NCBI GenBank assembly: GCA_019136395.1
Contig: JAGVUH010000484.1
Span: 1-14,194 of the forward strand
Length of the DNA: 14,194 nt
Source of the DNA: Gammaproteobacteria bacterium
GTDB lineage: Bacteria; Pseudomonadota; Gammaproteobacteria; Chromatiales; Chromatiaceae
Direction of reading: 5' to 3'
Part shown: piece by piece, positions 1 to 6,478 of the stretch
Numbering within the stretch: the first letter of the stretch is position 1
Layout: each line of letters opens with the position of its first letter
Made by a program: the position numbers and the translations under genes
Notes under the pieces: model-generated
The model's database searches: none
The model's input: the letters and a program-made list of their open reading frames with translations, nothing else
What the model was told of the DNA's origin: nothing

Positions 1-1
1 C

Positions 2-1159
2 ACCCGGCTGGACCCGGGCAAGATCAAGCACGCCATGATGCTCCAGCCCCTGTTCGAGTTCTCCGGGGCCTGCGTCGGCTGCGGTGAGACGCCCTACATC
101 AAGCTGGCGACCCAGCTCTTCGGCGACCGCATGCTGGTGGCCAACGCCACCGGCTGTTCATCGATCTACGGCGGCAACCTGCCCACCACCCCCTACGCCG
201 TCAACCCCGAGGGCCGGGGGCCGAGTTGGAACAATTCCCTGTTCGAGGATAACGCCGAGTTCGGCCTGGGCCTGCGCCTGGCGGTGGATAAGCAGACCGA
301 TCAGGCCCGGGAGCTGGTGCGACGCCTGGCCGGTCAGATCGGTGGCGAGCTGGCCGCCGGGCTGCTGGGCGCCGACCAGTCCAGCGAGGCCGGCATCTTC
401 GCCCAGCGGGAGCGCATCGCCGCCCTCAAGGAGCGGCTGGCGACCCTTGACCTCCCCGAGGCCCGGGTCCTCGCCGGTCTGTGCGAGAACCTGGCGCGGC
501 GCAGCGTCTGGATCATCGGCGGTGACGGCTGGGCCTACGACATCGGCTATGGTGGCGTCGACCACGTCCTGGCTTCGGGCCGGGACGTCAACCTGCTGGT
601 GCTCGACACCGAGGTCTATTCCAACACCGGCGGTCAGACTTCCAAGGCCACGCCCCTGGGGGCCGTCGCCAAGTTCTCCGCTGGTGGCAAGCCGACCTTC
701 AAGAAGGACCTGGCGATGATGGCCATGGCCTACGAGAACGTCTACGTCGCCCAGGTCGCCTTCGGCGCCAAGGATATCCAGACGATCCGCGCCTTCCTTG
801 AGGCCGAGTCCTACCCCGGGCCCTCGCTGATCATCGCCTACTCGCCCTGTATCGCCCACGGTGTGGACCTGTCCCACAACCTGCGGCAGCAGGACCTGGC
901 GGTGGATTCCGGCCACTGGCCCCTGTTCCGCTATGACCCGCGCAAGACCGCCGCCGGCGAGAACCCCCTGCACCTGGACTCCAAGCCGCCGAGCCTGCCC
1001 TATCGGGACTTCATTGGCACCGAGACGCGCTTCAGCGTCCTCGCCAAGACCCACCCGGAGGACGCGGAGCGGTTCCTGCGCCTGGCCCAGAAGCACGTCG
1101 AGACCCGTTTCCGCCTCTACGAACAACTGGCCCATCTGGCGGCGGCCAAGCAGGAGTGA
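2..1159 (+). CDS. nifJ: Pyruvate:flavodoxin/ferredoxin oxidoreductase, C-terminal third (5' end outside window)
   Basis: The frame is open from the window edge and ends in TGA, giving 385 C-terminal residues of a family that is usually about 1,170-1,200 residues. The enzyme interconverts pyruvate + CoA and acetyl-CoA + CO2 with a low-potential ferredoxin or flavodoxin in the cytoplasm. Visible signatures are FEFSGACVGCGETPY (Cys24 and Cys27 of the fragment), NATGCSS (Cys52) and SPCIAHG (Cys283), which match the four ligands of the proximal 4Fe-4S cluster. The thiamine-diphosphate/Mg site is GDGWAYDIGYGG from about residue 174, followed by LDTEVYSNTGGQ. The first ATG inside the window (position 35) is internal, because the conserved LDPGKIKHAMM sequence runs in from upstream. 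A DHOD-like gene follows 152 nt downstream on the same strand, an association I recall for this family. In an autotroph it could serve dark fermentation, nitrogenase electron supply or pyruvate synthesis; the sequence does not decide. Confidence 0.96.
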   Translation, partial: TRLDPGKIKHAMMLQPLFEFSGACVGCGETPYIKLATQLFGDRMLVANATGCSSIYGGNLPTTPYAVNPEGRGPSWNNSLFEDNAEFGLGLRLAVDKQTDQARELVRRLAGQIGGELAAGLLGADQSSEAGIFAQRERIAALKERLATLDLPEARVLAGLCENLARRSVWIIGGDGWAYDIGYGGVDHVLASGRDVNLLVLDTEVYSNTGGQTSKATPLGAVAKFSAGGKPTFKKDLAMMAMAYENVYVAQVAFGAKDIQTIRAFLEAESYPGPSLIIAYSPCIAHGVDLSHNLRQQDLAVDSGHWPLFRYDPRKTAAGENPLHLDSKPPSLPYRDFIGTETRFSVLAKTHPEDAERFLRLAQKHVETRFRLYEQLAHLAAAKQE

Positions 1160-1311
1160 CGGACGCCCGTCGGGCCTGGATACGACACAGGCCCCCTCCA
1201 CCTGGCGGTGGCCAGACCGGCGTGATGACGGCAGCCTGGGTCCGACCGCCAGCCGATCACGCCCCAGCACGCCACCCTTGCCCGCCATCCCTTGATTGAG
1301 AGAGCGTTCCC

Positions 1312-2322
1312 ATGGATCTGTGCACCCAGTATCTCGGCCTCGACCTGACCAGTCCCCTGGTCCCGTCCGCCTCGCCCCTGAGCCGCAGCCTGGATAGCTG
1401 CCGGCGACTGGAGGACGAGGGCGCCGGGGCGCTCATCCTCTGGTCCCTGTTCGAGGAGGCCCTGACCGCCGAGACCGAGACCAGCGCCCGCTTCCTCAGC
1501 GAGCAATTCACCGGCTTCGCCGAGGCCGACAGCTTCCTCCCCGACCACCGGGATTTCACCCCGGAGCTGGACCTCTACCTGGAGCACCTCGCCAAGCTCA
1601 AGGTCACCTTGGGCATCCCGGTCATCGCCAGCCTCAACGGCGTCACCCCCGGCGGCTGGGTCAGCCATGCCCGGGCCCTGGAAGAGGCCGGCGCCGACGC
1701 CTTGGAGCTGAACGTCTATTACGTCGCCGCCAATCCGGACGAGGACGGGGCCGCGGTGGAGGAACGCTACCTGGCCCTGCTGAGCGCCCTGCGCCACCAG
1801 GTCCGCCTGCCCATCAACATGAAGCTCTCCCCCGCCTTCAGTTCCGTCGCCAACATGGTCCAGCGCCTGGAGGCGGCGGGGGCCAATGGCGTCGCCCTCT
1901 TCAACCGCTTTTACCAGCCGGACATCAATCTCGACAGCCTGCGCCTGCGCCCCGTCCTTCACCCCTCCACCTCCGCCGAGTCCCTGCTGGCGATGCGCTG
2001 GATCGCCCTGCTGTACGGCCGGGTCGGTCTCTCCCTGGGGGCCACCGGCGGGGTGCATGGTGCCGAGGACGCCCTCAAGCTGCTGCTAGCCGGGGCCGAC
2101 GTGGTTCACCTGTGCAGCCTGCTACTCCGGGAGGGCCCCCGTGCCCTGGGGCGGGTGCAAGCCGGCATCATGGCGTGGATGGAGGCCCAGGGCTTCGAGA
2201 CCCTGGCCGACTTCCGGGGTCGCATGAGCGCCCTGGCGGTGCCCAACCCGGCGGAGTTCGAGCGTGGCAACTACGTCCAGGTCCTGGACAGCTTCAAGTC
2301 CGCCCCCGGGGTCCGGGTCTGA
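1312..2322 (+). CDS. Dihydroorotate dehydrogenase-like FMN protein
   Basis: 336 residues with a dihydroorotate-dehydrogenase-type TIM barrel. The N-terminus MDLCTQYLGLDLTSPLVPSA carries the usual opening strand. IPVIASLNG and ALELNVYY follow in the middle, MKLSP (about residue 170) carries the FMN-proximal lysine, and ATGGVHGAEDALKLLLAGAD near residue 245 is the FMN phosphate-binding segment. The CPN signature that contacts orotate in true PyrD enzymes is absent (the equivalent reads LELNVYYVAANPD). It is therefore better called DHOD-like than a pyrimidine enzyme, and its substrate is unknown. The start at 1312 fits the family N-terminus; a weak GAGAGAG-type ribosome-binding sequence precedes it. 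It lies 152 nt after nifJ on the same strand, suggesting co-transcription and a redox role linked to the oxidoreductase (inference). The last eight residues (KSAPGVRV) run past the usual end and abut a yhbY fragment. Confidence 0.9.
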   Translation: MDLCTQYLGLDLTSPLVPSASPLSRSLDSCRRLEDEGAGALILWSLFEEALTAETETSARFLSEQFTGFAEADSFLPDHRDFTPELDLYLEHLAKLKVTLGIPVIASLNGVTPGGWVSHARALEEAGADALELNVYYVAANPDEDGAAVEERYLALLSALRHQVRLPINMKLSPAFSSVANMVQRLEAAGANGVALFNRFYQPDINLDSLRLRPVLHPSTSAESLLAMRWIALLYGRVGLSLGATGGVHGAEDALKLLLAGADVVHLCSLLLREGPRALGRVQAGIMAWMEAQGFETLADFRGRMSALAVPNPAEFERGNYVQVLDSFKSAPGVRV

Positions 2323-2327
2323 CCTGG

Positions 2328-2594
2328 CACCCGGTCCACCACCTCAAACCCGTCGTCAGCCTTGGCCAGGCTGGGCTCACCGAGCCCGTCCTGGCCGAGA
2401 TCGAACTGGCCCTGGATCATCATGAACTGATCAAGGTCAAGATCGCCGCCGGCGATCGCGACCTGCGCGACGAATTCATCGCCGCCATCGCCAGCCGCAC
2501 CCAGGCGGATCTCATCGACCGCGTGGGCAACATGGCCGCCTTCTTTCGCGCCAATCCGCGCAAAAAGAACCCGCTGACCCTGCCCGGAAACTGA
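2328..2594 (+). pseudogene. yhbY: 5'-truncated yhbY (CRM-domain ribosome-assembly RNA-binding protein)
   Basis: Directly after the DHOD-like stop (TGA 2320-2322), in another frame, the DNA encodes LKPVVSLGQAGLTEPVLAEI, then ELALDHHELIKVKIA and a complete tail ending PRKKNPLTLPGN. This closely matches YhbY, a CRS1/CRM-fold protein of about 97 residues that binds pre-50S ribosomal RNA, including the GxxGLTE loop and the HELIKVK strand. The N-terminal 15 or so residues (the MNLSxxQKxxLxxLAH part) are missing, and no ATG, GTG or TTG in this frame lies between the DHOD-like gene and the homology. A CTG at 2319 overlaps the upstream stop but is an unlikely start. Either it is dead, or it is expressed only by coupling or frameshifting from the gene before it. 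The usual neighbours (rlmE/ftsH, greA) are absent, consistent with a rearrangement here. Confidence 0.8.
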
Positions 2595-2624
2595 GCGGCT
2601 ATCGCTCTCAGGATCGCCAAGATC

Positions 2625-2800
2625 TCCAGCGTGAAAGTCACGGCAAAGTCTTTAGCGTAATAGTCACGGGAATGTCTTTCATTATCAAGGTCGTGGCGCG
2701 CCGCCTCATGACCGATAGCGTGAACGTCTCGCAAAGTCTGTTAATTTTCAGTTGGGTGGCCTGCCGCATCATGCCAGTTAGAATTTTGCCCTCGCTGACC
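2625..2800 (+). repeat. 63-nt repeat array A (one partial and two full units, plus a residue)
   Basis: Boxes related to GTTAGCGTGAAAGTCACGG begin at 2625 (partial unit, 26 nt), 2651, 2714 and 2777; the last three are exactly 63 nt apart. The block before the next unit is GCGCGCCGCCTCATGACC in the first full unit and GGCCTGCCGCATCATGCCA in the second. The same blocks occur on the minus strand at about 10584-10792 and 11403-11529. The array starts about 30 nt after the yhbY remnant and runs into the signal-peptide region of the glycosidase gene. Reading each unit in the shared frame gives SVIVTGMSFIIKVVARRLMT and DSVNVSQSLLIFSWVACRIMP, which resemble translations of the other copies. The box at 2777 (GTTAGAATTTTG) is largely eroded. 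Confidence 0.88.
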
Positions 2801-4504
2801 TTGGCCCTAAGCTACCTCCCGATGGCGGGCCAGGCCAACGACCTTCCCTATCGTGACCCACGCTTACCGGTGGAGGAGCGGGTCGCCGATCTCCTGGGAC
2901 GCATGAGCCTCGCGGACAAGCTCGGCCAAATGGTAATGGGGGGCCGCGACTGGGTCACGCCGGACCAGGTCACGGAATGGCGGCTGGGCTCCCTGCTCTC
3001 CGGGGGCGACAGCCCGCCGGCGACACCCAACACCCTCGGGGGTTGGGCGTCCATGGTTCAGGGCTACCAGGCGGCGGCCCTCAGCACCCCGCTGGGCATC
3101 CCCCTACTGTACGGCATCGACGCCGTCCACGGTTTCGGTGCCCTGCCCGGCGCCACCCTCTTTCCCCACCAGGTGGGACTGGCCGCGGCGGATGATCCCG
3201 ACCTGATGCGCCGCATCGGCCAAGCCACGGCCCGGGAACTGGCTGCCGTCGGCATCTACTGGAACTTCGCCCCCATGGTGGCGGTGGTGGACGACATCCG
3301 CTGGGGACGCGCCTACGAGGCCCTGGGCGCGAATACCGAGCGCGTCAGCCGGCTCGCCGCCGCCTATACCCTTGGCTTCCGGCAGGGCCTGGAGGCGCTG
3401 GATCCGGGTCTGCCCCGGCCCCTGGCGACCGCCAAGCATTACCTGGGTGACGGCGGGGTCCAGTACGGCAGTTCCCACTTCCAGATCAAGGGCGCCTGGT
3501 CGCGCCTGGATCGCGGCGACACCCGGGGCGAGGAGACCAACCTCCTGGCCCGGCACCTGCCACCTTTCCAGGCCCAGGTCGCCGCCGGGGTTGAGGCGGT
3601 CATGGTCTCCTACAGCAGTTGGAACGGCGTGCGCATGCACGGCCATGCCGACCTGCTCCAGGGGGTCCTGCGTCGCCAACTCGGTTTCACGGGACTGGTG
3701 GTCTCGGACTGGGAGGCCCTGCAATTCCTCCCCGCCACCGGCTTCGACCAACAAGTGGCCCTGGCCGTCAACGCCGGCGTGGATGTCCTCATGGAACCCG
3801 CTCGCACGGCGGAGGTGCTCGGCATCCTCCATGACCTGGCCAGCCGCGGCCAAATCTCCCCGGCCCGCATCGACGAGGCCGTCGGCCGGGTCCTGCGGAT
3901 TAAATTCGCCATGGGTCTGTTTGAACACCCAGGCCCGGTGGCCGCGGCAAGCAAGCTGGTGGGCAACAACGACCACCGCGCCCTGGCCCGGGAGGCGGTG
4001 CGCAAATCCCAGGTGTTGCTCAAGAACCAAGAGGCCCTCCCCTTGCGGCGGGGCCAACGCCTCCTCGTCGCCGGTACCCATGCCGATGATCTGGGACTGC
4101 AAAGCGGCGGCTGGACCCTGGTCTGGAGTGGTTTCCAGGGCGACAATAGTCGGCTGCCTGGCGCCACGACCCTCCTTGCCGGCCTGCGTCAGGTCGGTGG
4201 TGACGCCACCCCCATCGAATATTCCCCGACCGGCGATTTCAGCGGCCCCCAGGCCGACGCCGCCATCATTCTGGTCGGTGAGCCGCCCTACAGCGAATGG
4301 CTGGGAGACCGGGATGCCGATGGCCTGCGGCTCACGGTGGAGGACCAGGCCCTGATCGCCCGGCTGAGGCCCCAGGCCCGCAAGCTGATCCTGGTACTGG
4401 TCACGGGACGGCCGCTGATCCTGGATCAGGCATGGGCGGCCAGCGACGCGATCGTCGTCGCCTGGCTCGGGCCTCATGTTTCCAGAGGGGTATCGCCTGG
4501 GTGA
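2771..4504 (+). CDS. Secreted glycoside hydrolase family 3 (beta-glucosidase type), 3'-truncated
   Basis: 577 residues from ATG 2771. That start gives a signal peptide, MPVRILPSLTLALSYLPMAGQA, with an AxA-like site before NDLPYRD. Upstream in-frame ATGs (2672, 2708) lie in repeat DNA and would add a poor leader. The protein then shows the GH3 barrel: VEERVADLLGRMSLADKLGQM, a YGIDAVHG loop, the AKHYLGDGG Lys-His motif, MVSYSSWNG, and the nucleophile motif LVVSDWEA (Asp313). The second domain includes VGEPPYSEWLGD, the region that carries the acid/base Glu in barley ExoI-type enzymes. The family hydrolyses terminal beta-glucosides, here presumably in the periplasm. The reading frame ends at SDAIVVAWLGPHVSRGVSPG. 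The expected continuation (EGxGVADVLFG, then TGKLPFSWP and a GYGL tail, roughly 55-65 residues) is not found in any frame downstream, so the gene is probably broken. It sits alone behind a repeat array. Confidence 0.85.
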   Translation: MPVRILPSLTLALSYLPMAGQANDLPYRDPRLPVEERVADLLGRMSLADKLGQMVMGGRDWVTPDQVTEWRLGSLLSGGDSPPATPNTLGGWASMVQGYQAAALSTPLGIPLLYGIDAVHGFGALPGATLFPHQVGLAAADDPDLMRRIGQATARELAAVGIYWNFAPMVAVVDDIRWGRAYEALGANTERVSRLAAAYTLGFRQGLEALDPGLPRPLATAKHYLGDGGVQYGSSHFQIKGAWSRLDRGDTRGEETNLLARHLPPFQAQVAAGVEAVMVSYSSWNGVRMHGHADLLQGVLRRQLGFTGLVVSDWEALQFLPATGFDQQVALAVNAGVDVLMEPARTAEVLGILHDLASRGQISPARIDEAVGRVLRIKFAMGLFEHPGPVAAASKLVGNNDHRALAREAVRKSQVLLKNQEALPLRRGQRLLVAGTHADDLGLQSGGWTLVWSGFQGDNSRLPGATTLLAGLRQVGGDATPIEYSPTGDFSGPQADAAIILVGEPPYSEWLGDRDADGLRLTVEDQALIARLRPQARKLILVLVTGRPLILDQAWAASDAIVVAWLGPHVSRGVSPG

Positions 4505-4591
4505 CTGAGCGCCCGCCCAAGATAGCGCCCAACACCCCAATGCGTCAGACGGGACCGCGCTGGCATCGGCTCCCTCCCTGGACCTTGAGCG

Positions 4592-4609
4592 GTTGTCAAT
4601 GTTGACACC
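4592..4609. repeat. Perfect 6-bp inverted repeat TGTCAA-tg-TTGACA
   Basis: A short palindrome (arms 4594-4599 and 4602-4607) lies about 90 nt after the truncated end of the glycosidase gene. The stretch 4505-4655 otherwise holds no coding sequence that I can support. The palindrome could be an operator or the scar of an excised or degraded mobile element. No transposase or matching second end is visible nearby. Confidence 0.3.
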
Positions 4610-4655
4610 CCCCAATGGCTTAGGCCGTCTTGGGTAGCACAAGCCACCGATGCCC

Positions 4656-4700
4656 TTACTCCCTCCTCCCTGGTGGGGGAGGGTTGGGCTGAGGGGGCTG
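4656..4700. repeat. CCCTC/GAGGG-type intergenic inverted repeat
   Basis: The stretch around CCCTCCTCCC (4661-4670) and GGGGGAGGG (4675-4683), followed by TTGGGCTGAGGG, has the form of the C-rich/G-rich imperfect palindromes (CCCTCTCCC...GGGAGAGGG...GTGAGGG) that are scattered in many proteobacterial intergenic regions. It lies between the convergent ends of the glycosidase gene (plus) and the 90-residue gene (minus), where a bidirectional transcription stop or a neutral repeat would be expected. Confidence 0.55.
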
Positions 4701-4733
4701 AACGCCTACGAGCGGTGTTATCTCTGGGGGATA

Positions 4734-5006
4734 TCAGAGGGGCGGCCAGAAGCTGATGTCGGAGGCAAACACCGTCCCCTCTTCATCGCTACGCATCACC
4801 ATGCCCTTGATGGACTTGGTGGTGGCATCCTGCTGGGCGATCTGCACCTCCACGAAGTGATGGCAGCGCAGGGGGGCGGGGGTCTCGATGGACATGCGAC
4901 CCGTGCCGTAGCGCCTGATCCGGCAGGGTTGTGGCAGGTTCTTACCGGGGACCAGTAACCAGGCCGCCTGGTCGGCTTTGGTCTCGCTGCAGCAGGTTGC
5001 GTTCAT
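4734..5006 (-). CDS. Small protein of unknown function, possibly PilZ-like fold
   Basis: 90 residues from MNATCCSETKADQ, chosen because a good ribosome-binding sequence (GAGGAG, 7-8 nt upstream) precedes this ATG. A longer in-frame version starting at 5084 has no such signal. There is no signal peptide or membrane segment. After an N-terminal part with three cysteines (C5, C6, C28), the sequence has an alternating beta pattern, RYGTGRMSIETPAPLRCHHFVEVQI, then IKGMVMRSDEEGTVFASDISF. This resembles the strand order of PilZ-type barrels (an xETPxPLxxxxxVEVQ strand, then a KGxVxxS strand), but the c-di-GMP-binding RxxxR and DxSxxG motifs are not recognisable, so binding is doubtful. It is the gene immediately downstream of phosphoribulokinase on the same strand, separated by 192 nt and a hairpin. 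I do not recognise the family with confidence. Confidence 0.7.
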   Translation of the reverse strand: MNATCCSETKADQAAWLLVPGKNLPQPCRIRRYGTGRMSIETPAPLRCHHFVEVQIAQQDATTKSIKGMVMRSDEEGTVFASDISFWPPL

Positions 5007-5153
5007 GGGGTTCTCCTCGTCTTTCTCAATGATTGTTATGGGATTCAGGGTCTGAGGCCCTGTTTTCCTTGGTTTTCGCCCCATCCCTGAGGCGGCGGGT
5101 TGGGTTTGCCCTCCGGCTAATTACCAAGGGCATCCTCCCCGCCTGAAATCGTG

Positions 5154-5185
5154 GGCCAGGTCGCCGGCCAGCCGGGTGCCTGGCC
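5154..5185 (-). terminator. Nested GC hairpin just after phosphoribulokinase
   Basis: Arms GGCCAGG (5154-5160) and CCTGGCC (5179-5185) enclose a second stem, CCGGC-ca-GCCGG (5164-5175). The hairpin begins 13 nt beyond the stop codon of the minus-strand kinase gene. No clear U-tract follows on the minus strand, so it may stabilise the 3' end of the mRNA or act as a weak terminator rather than a classical intrinsic one. Confidence 0.5.
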
Positions 5186-5198
5186 ACCTAGCCGGGGG

Positions 5199-6086
5199 TC
5201 AGTCGACCCGATCGAGATGACCCCGGCGATGCATCAGTTCCATGATGCGCTCCGTCAGGATCAGCTCCATGGCATACATCATCTTGCCGCCAGGAATCAC
5301 CAGGGTATTGAAACCGGTGATCTGCGCGCCCTCGATCAGCCCCTTGAGGTTGATTTTGTACTCTACGCTGGGCTTGTCCTTGAGGAAATGGATCAGCACC
5401 AGGCTCTGATCCGCTGTGGGAATGTTCTCGATACAGAAGGGGTTGGAGGTATCGGTCAGCGGGATGCGCTGAAAGTTGATGTGGGTCATGGAAAACTGGG
5501 GCAGGATGTAATGCATGTAGTCGTACATGCGCCGATGGATGGTGTCCATCACGTCCGCGGTCTGATAGCCCCGCTCCGCTTTATCACGATTGATCTTCTG
5601 CACCCATTCCAGGTTGATGGTGGGGCACACGCCGATGAGCAAGTCGACCTCGGCGGAGAGGTCGATATCCCCGGCCACCACCCCACCATGGAGCCCCTCG
5701 TAAAAAAGCAGATCGGTATCCGGCGGGATCGGCTCCCAGTCGGTGAAGGTCCCCGGAGGGGAGCCATAAAGGGCGGCCTCCTCCTCGTCGTGGACATAGT
5801 GGCGGCGTTCCCCCATTCCCGACTGGCCGTAGGAGCGAAAGAGTTCCAACTGCTTGTCGAAGAGATTGCCCTCGGGTCCGAAGTGGCTCAGATTGCGGCC
5901 CTCTTTTAAGGCCTTCTTCACTTCCCGCCGCATCTCCTGACGGTCATAGCGATGAAAACTATCCCCCTCGATAAAGGCCGCTCGGGCCCCTACCCGCTTA
6001 AAAATATGCTGCAGGGCATTCTTAACCGTGCTGGTGCCCGCGCCGGAGGAACCGGTCACGGCAACGATGGGGTGCTTTCTCGACAT
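5199..6086 (-). CDS. cbbP: Phosphoribulokinase, proteobacterial (class I) type
   Basis: 295 residues, the normal length for the bacterial enzyme. It phosphorylates ribulose 5-phosphate with ATP to ribulose 1,5-bisphosphate, the Rubisco substrate, in the cytoplasm. The P-loop is GSSGAGTST at 12-20. IEGDSFHRYDR carries Asp42, His45 and Arg49, which match the catalytic/substrate residues numbered identically in the Rhodobacter sphaeroides enzyme. FYEGLHGG carries the Walker-B-like acidic residue Glu130, followed by NRDKAERGYQTADVMD. The N-terminal pair of regulatory cysteines of plant/cyanobacterial enzymes is absent, as expected for the NADH-activated octameric class. It is a stand-alone gene here with no Rubisco or other cbb gene within the window. 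The ATG at 6086 fits the family N-terminus, although the Shine-Dalgarno sequence is weak. It is preceded by a 383-nt spacer with a palindrome that could hold its promoter. Confidence 0.97.
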   Translation of the reverse strand: MSRKHPIVAVTGSSGAGTSTVKNALQHIFKRVGARAAFIEGDSFHRYDRQEMRREVKKALKEGRNLSHFGPEGNLFDKQLELFRSYGQSGMGERRHYVHDEEEAALYGSPPGTFTDWEPIPPDTDLLFYEGLHGGVVAGDIDLSAEVDLLIGVCPTINLEWVQKINRDKAERGYQTADVMDTIHRRMYDYMHYILPQFSMTHINFQRIPLTDTSNPFCIENIPTADQSLVLIHFLKDKPSVEYKINLKGLIEGAQITGFNTLVIPGGKMMYAMELILTERIMELMHRRGHLDRVD

Positions 6087-6469
6087 TCTGCTGGCCTCAT
6101 ACTGCGGATGCGCTTTCCCTCCCTGGCTGAATGACCACCACTCTTACTGGTTGTCGCCACCTCCCCTGGTCCATCCGGAGAGTTTCATGTCCAGACAACC
6201 CGGTCGGGTTGGCCGCCGTCCGCTAAAGAGTGCTTAACACACCAGGCCGGGCGGTAGCGTGAAATCAAGCGCCCGTCATCACGGTATCTTTAGAGGCCAC
6301 CGACCAGGCAGAGGGAAGACTATCTGCCCAATTTCTTATGTTGCACAGCAACATACAGACCAGTTCCTGACTGATGGCGTAAGATCGTAACAGGATCGTC
6401 ACCCAATGGAAATAATTTCCTTGGCCTCGGCTTCGCCGACCAGCGACGTAGATAGAGGGCGCCGGACCT
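6087..6469. other. 383-nt non-coding spacer between DNA ligase and phosphoribulokinase genes
   Basis: No open frame here resembles a protein and no tRNA or known RNA is visible. Base composition is more A/T-rich around 6320-6420 than in the flanking genes. It contains the 19-nt palindrome at 6337-6355, a small hairpin (CGGC-tt-cGCCG, about 6428-6440) and the ligase 3' hairpin. As the leader of phosphoribulokinase it is the likely site of its promoter, but I see no -35/-10 pair good enough to name. A segment at about 6252-6265 (GGTAGCGTGAAATCA) resembles the 63-nt repeat box but lacks the rest of the unit. Confidence 0.6.
6337..6355. promoter_or_regulatory. Operator-like perfect palindrome TATGTTGC-ACA-GCAACATA
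   Basis: Two 8-nt arms are perfectly complementary around a 3-nt centre. The site lies 251-269 nt upstream of the phosphoribulokinase start and about 115 nt beyond the ligase stop codon. Perfect dyads of this size often bind dimeric regulators. The spacing is not a clean LysR-type T-N11-A centred on the dyad, so an assignment to CbbR is not supported. In RNA it would form a hairpin with a 3-nt loop. Confidence 0.45.
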
Positions 6470-6478
6470 TCAGTCCGG
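6462..6478 (-). terminator. Hairpin overlapping the ligase stop codon
   Basis: CCGGAC (6462-6467) and GTCCGG (6473-6478) form a perfect 6-bp GC stem with a 5-nt loop. The ligase TGA stop (6470-6472) lies inside the loop. No U-tract follows on the minus strand (CGCCCTC), so termination is possible but not typical. Confidence 0.4.

Noticed and set aside
158..1288. Long minus-strand open frames opposite nifJ and, similarly, at 3104-4642 opposite the glycosidase
   Set aside because: They are a by-product of high GC; the proteins have low-complexity Gly/Val/Asp/Gln composition and no family signature, while the plus strand encodes recognised proteins.
2420..2734. Minus-strand 104-residue frame over the yhbY remnant and repeat array A
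   Set aside because: The plus strand shows clear YhbY homology, and this frame has no ribosome-binding site or known motif.
4592..4609. Insertion-sequence terminus at the TGTCAA/TTGACA palindrome
   Set aside because: There is no transposase remnant, no second end and no target-site duplication in the window; it is listed only as an inverted repeat.
6252..6265. GGTAGCGTGAAATCA as a further copy of the 63-nt repeat
   Set aside because: Only about 12 nt match and the closing block and period are absent; chance is likely.
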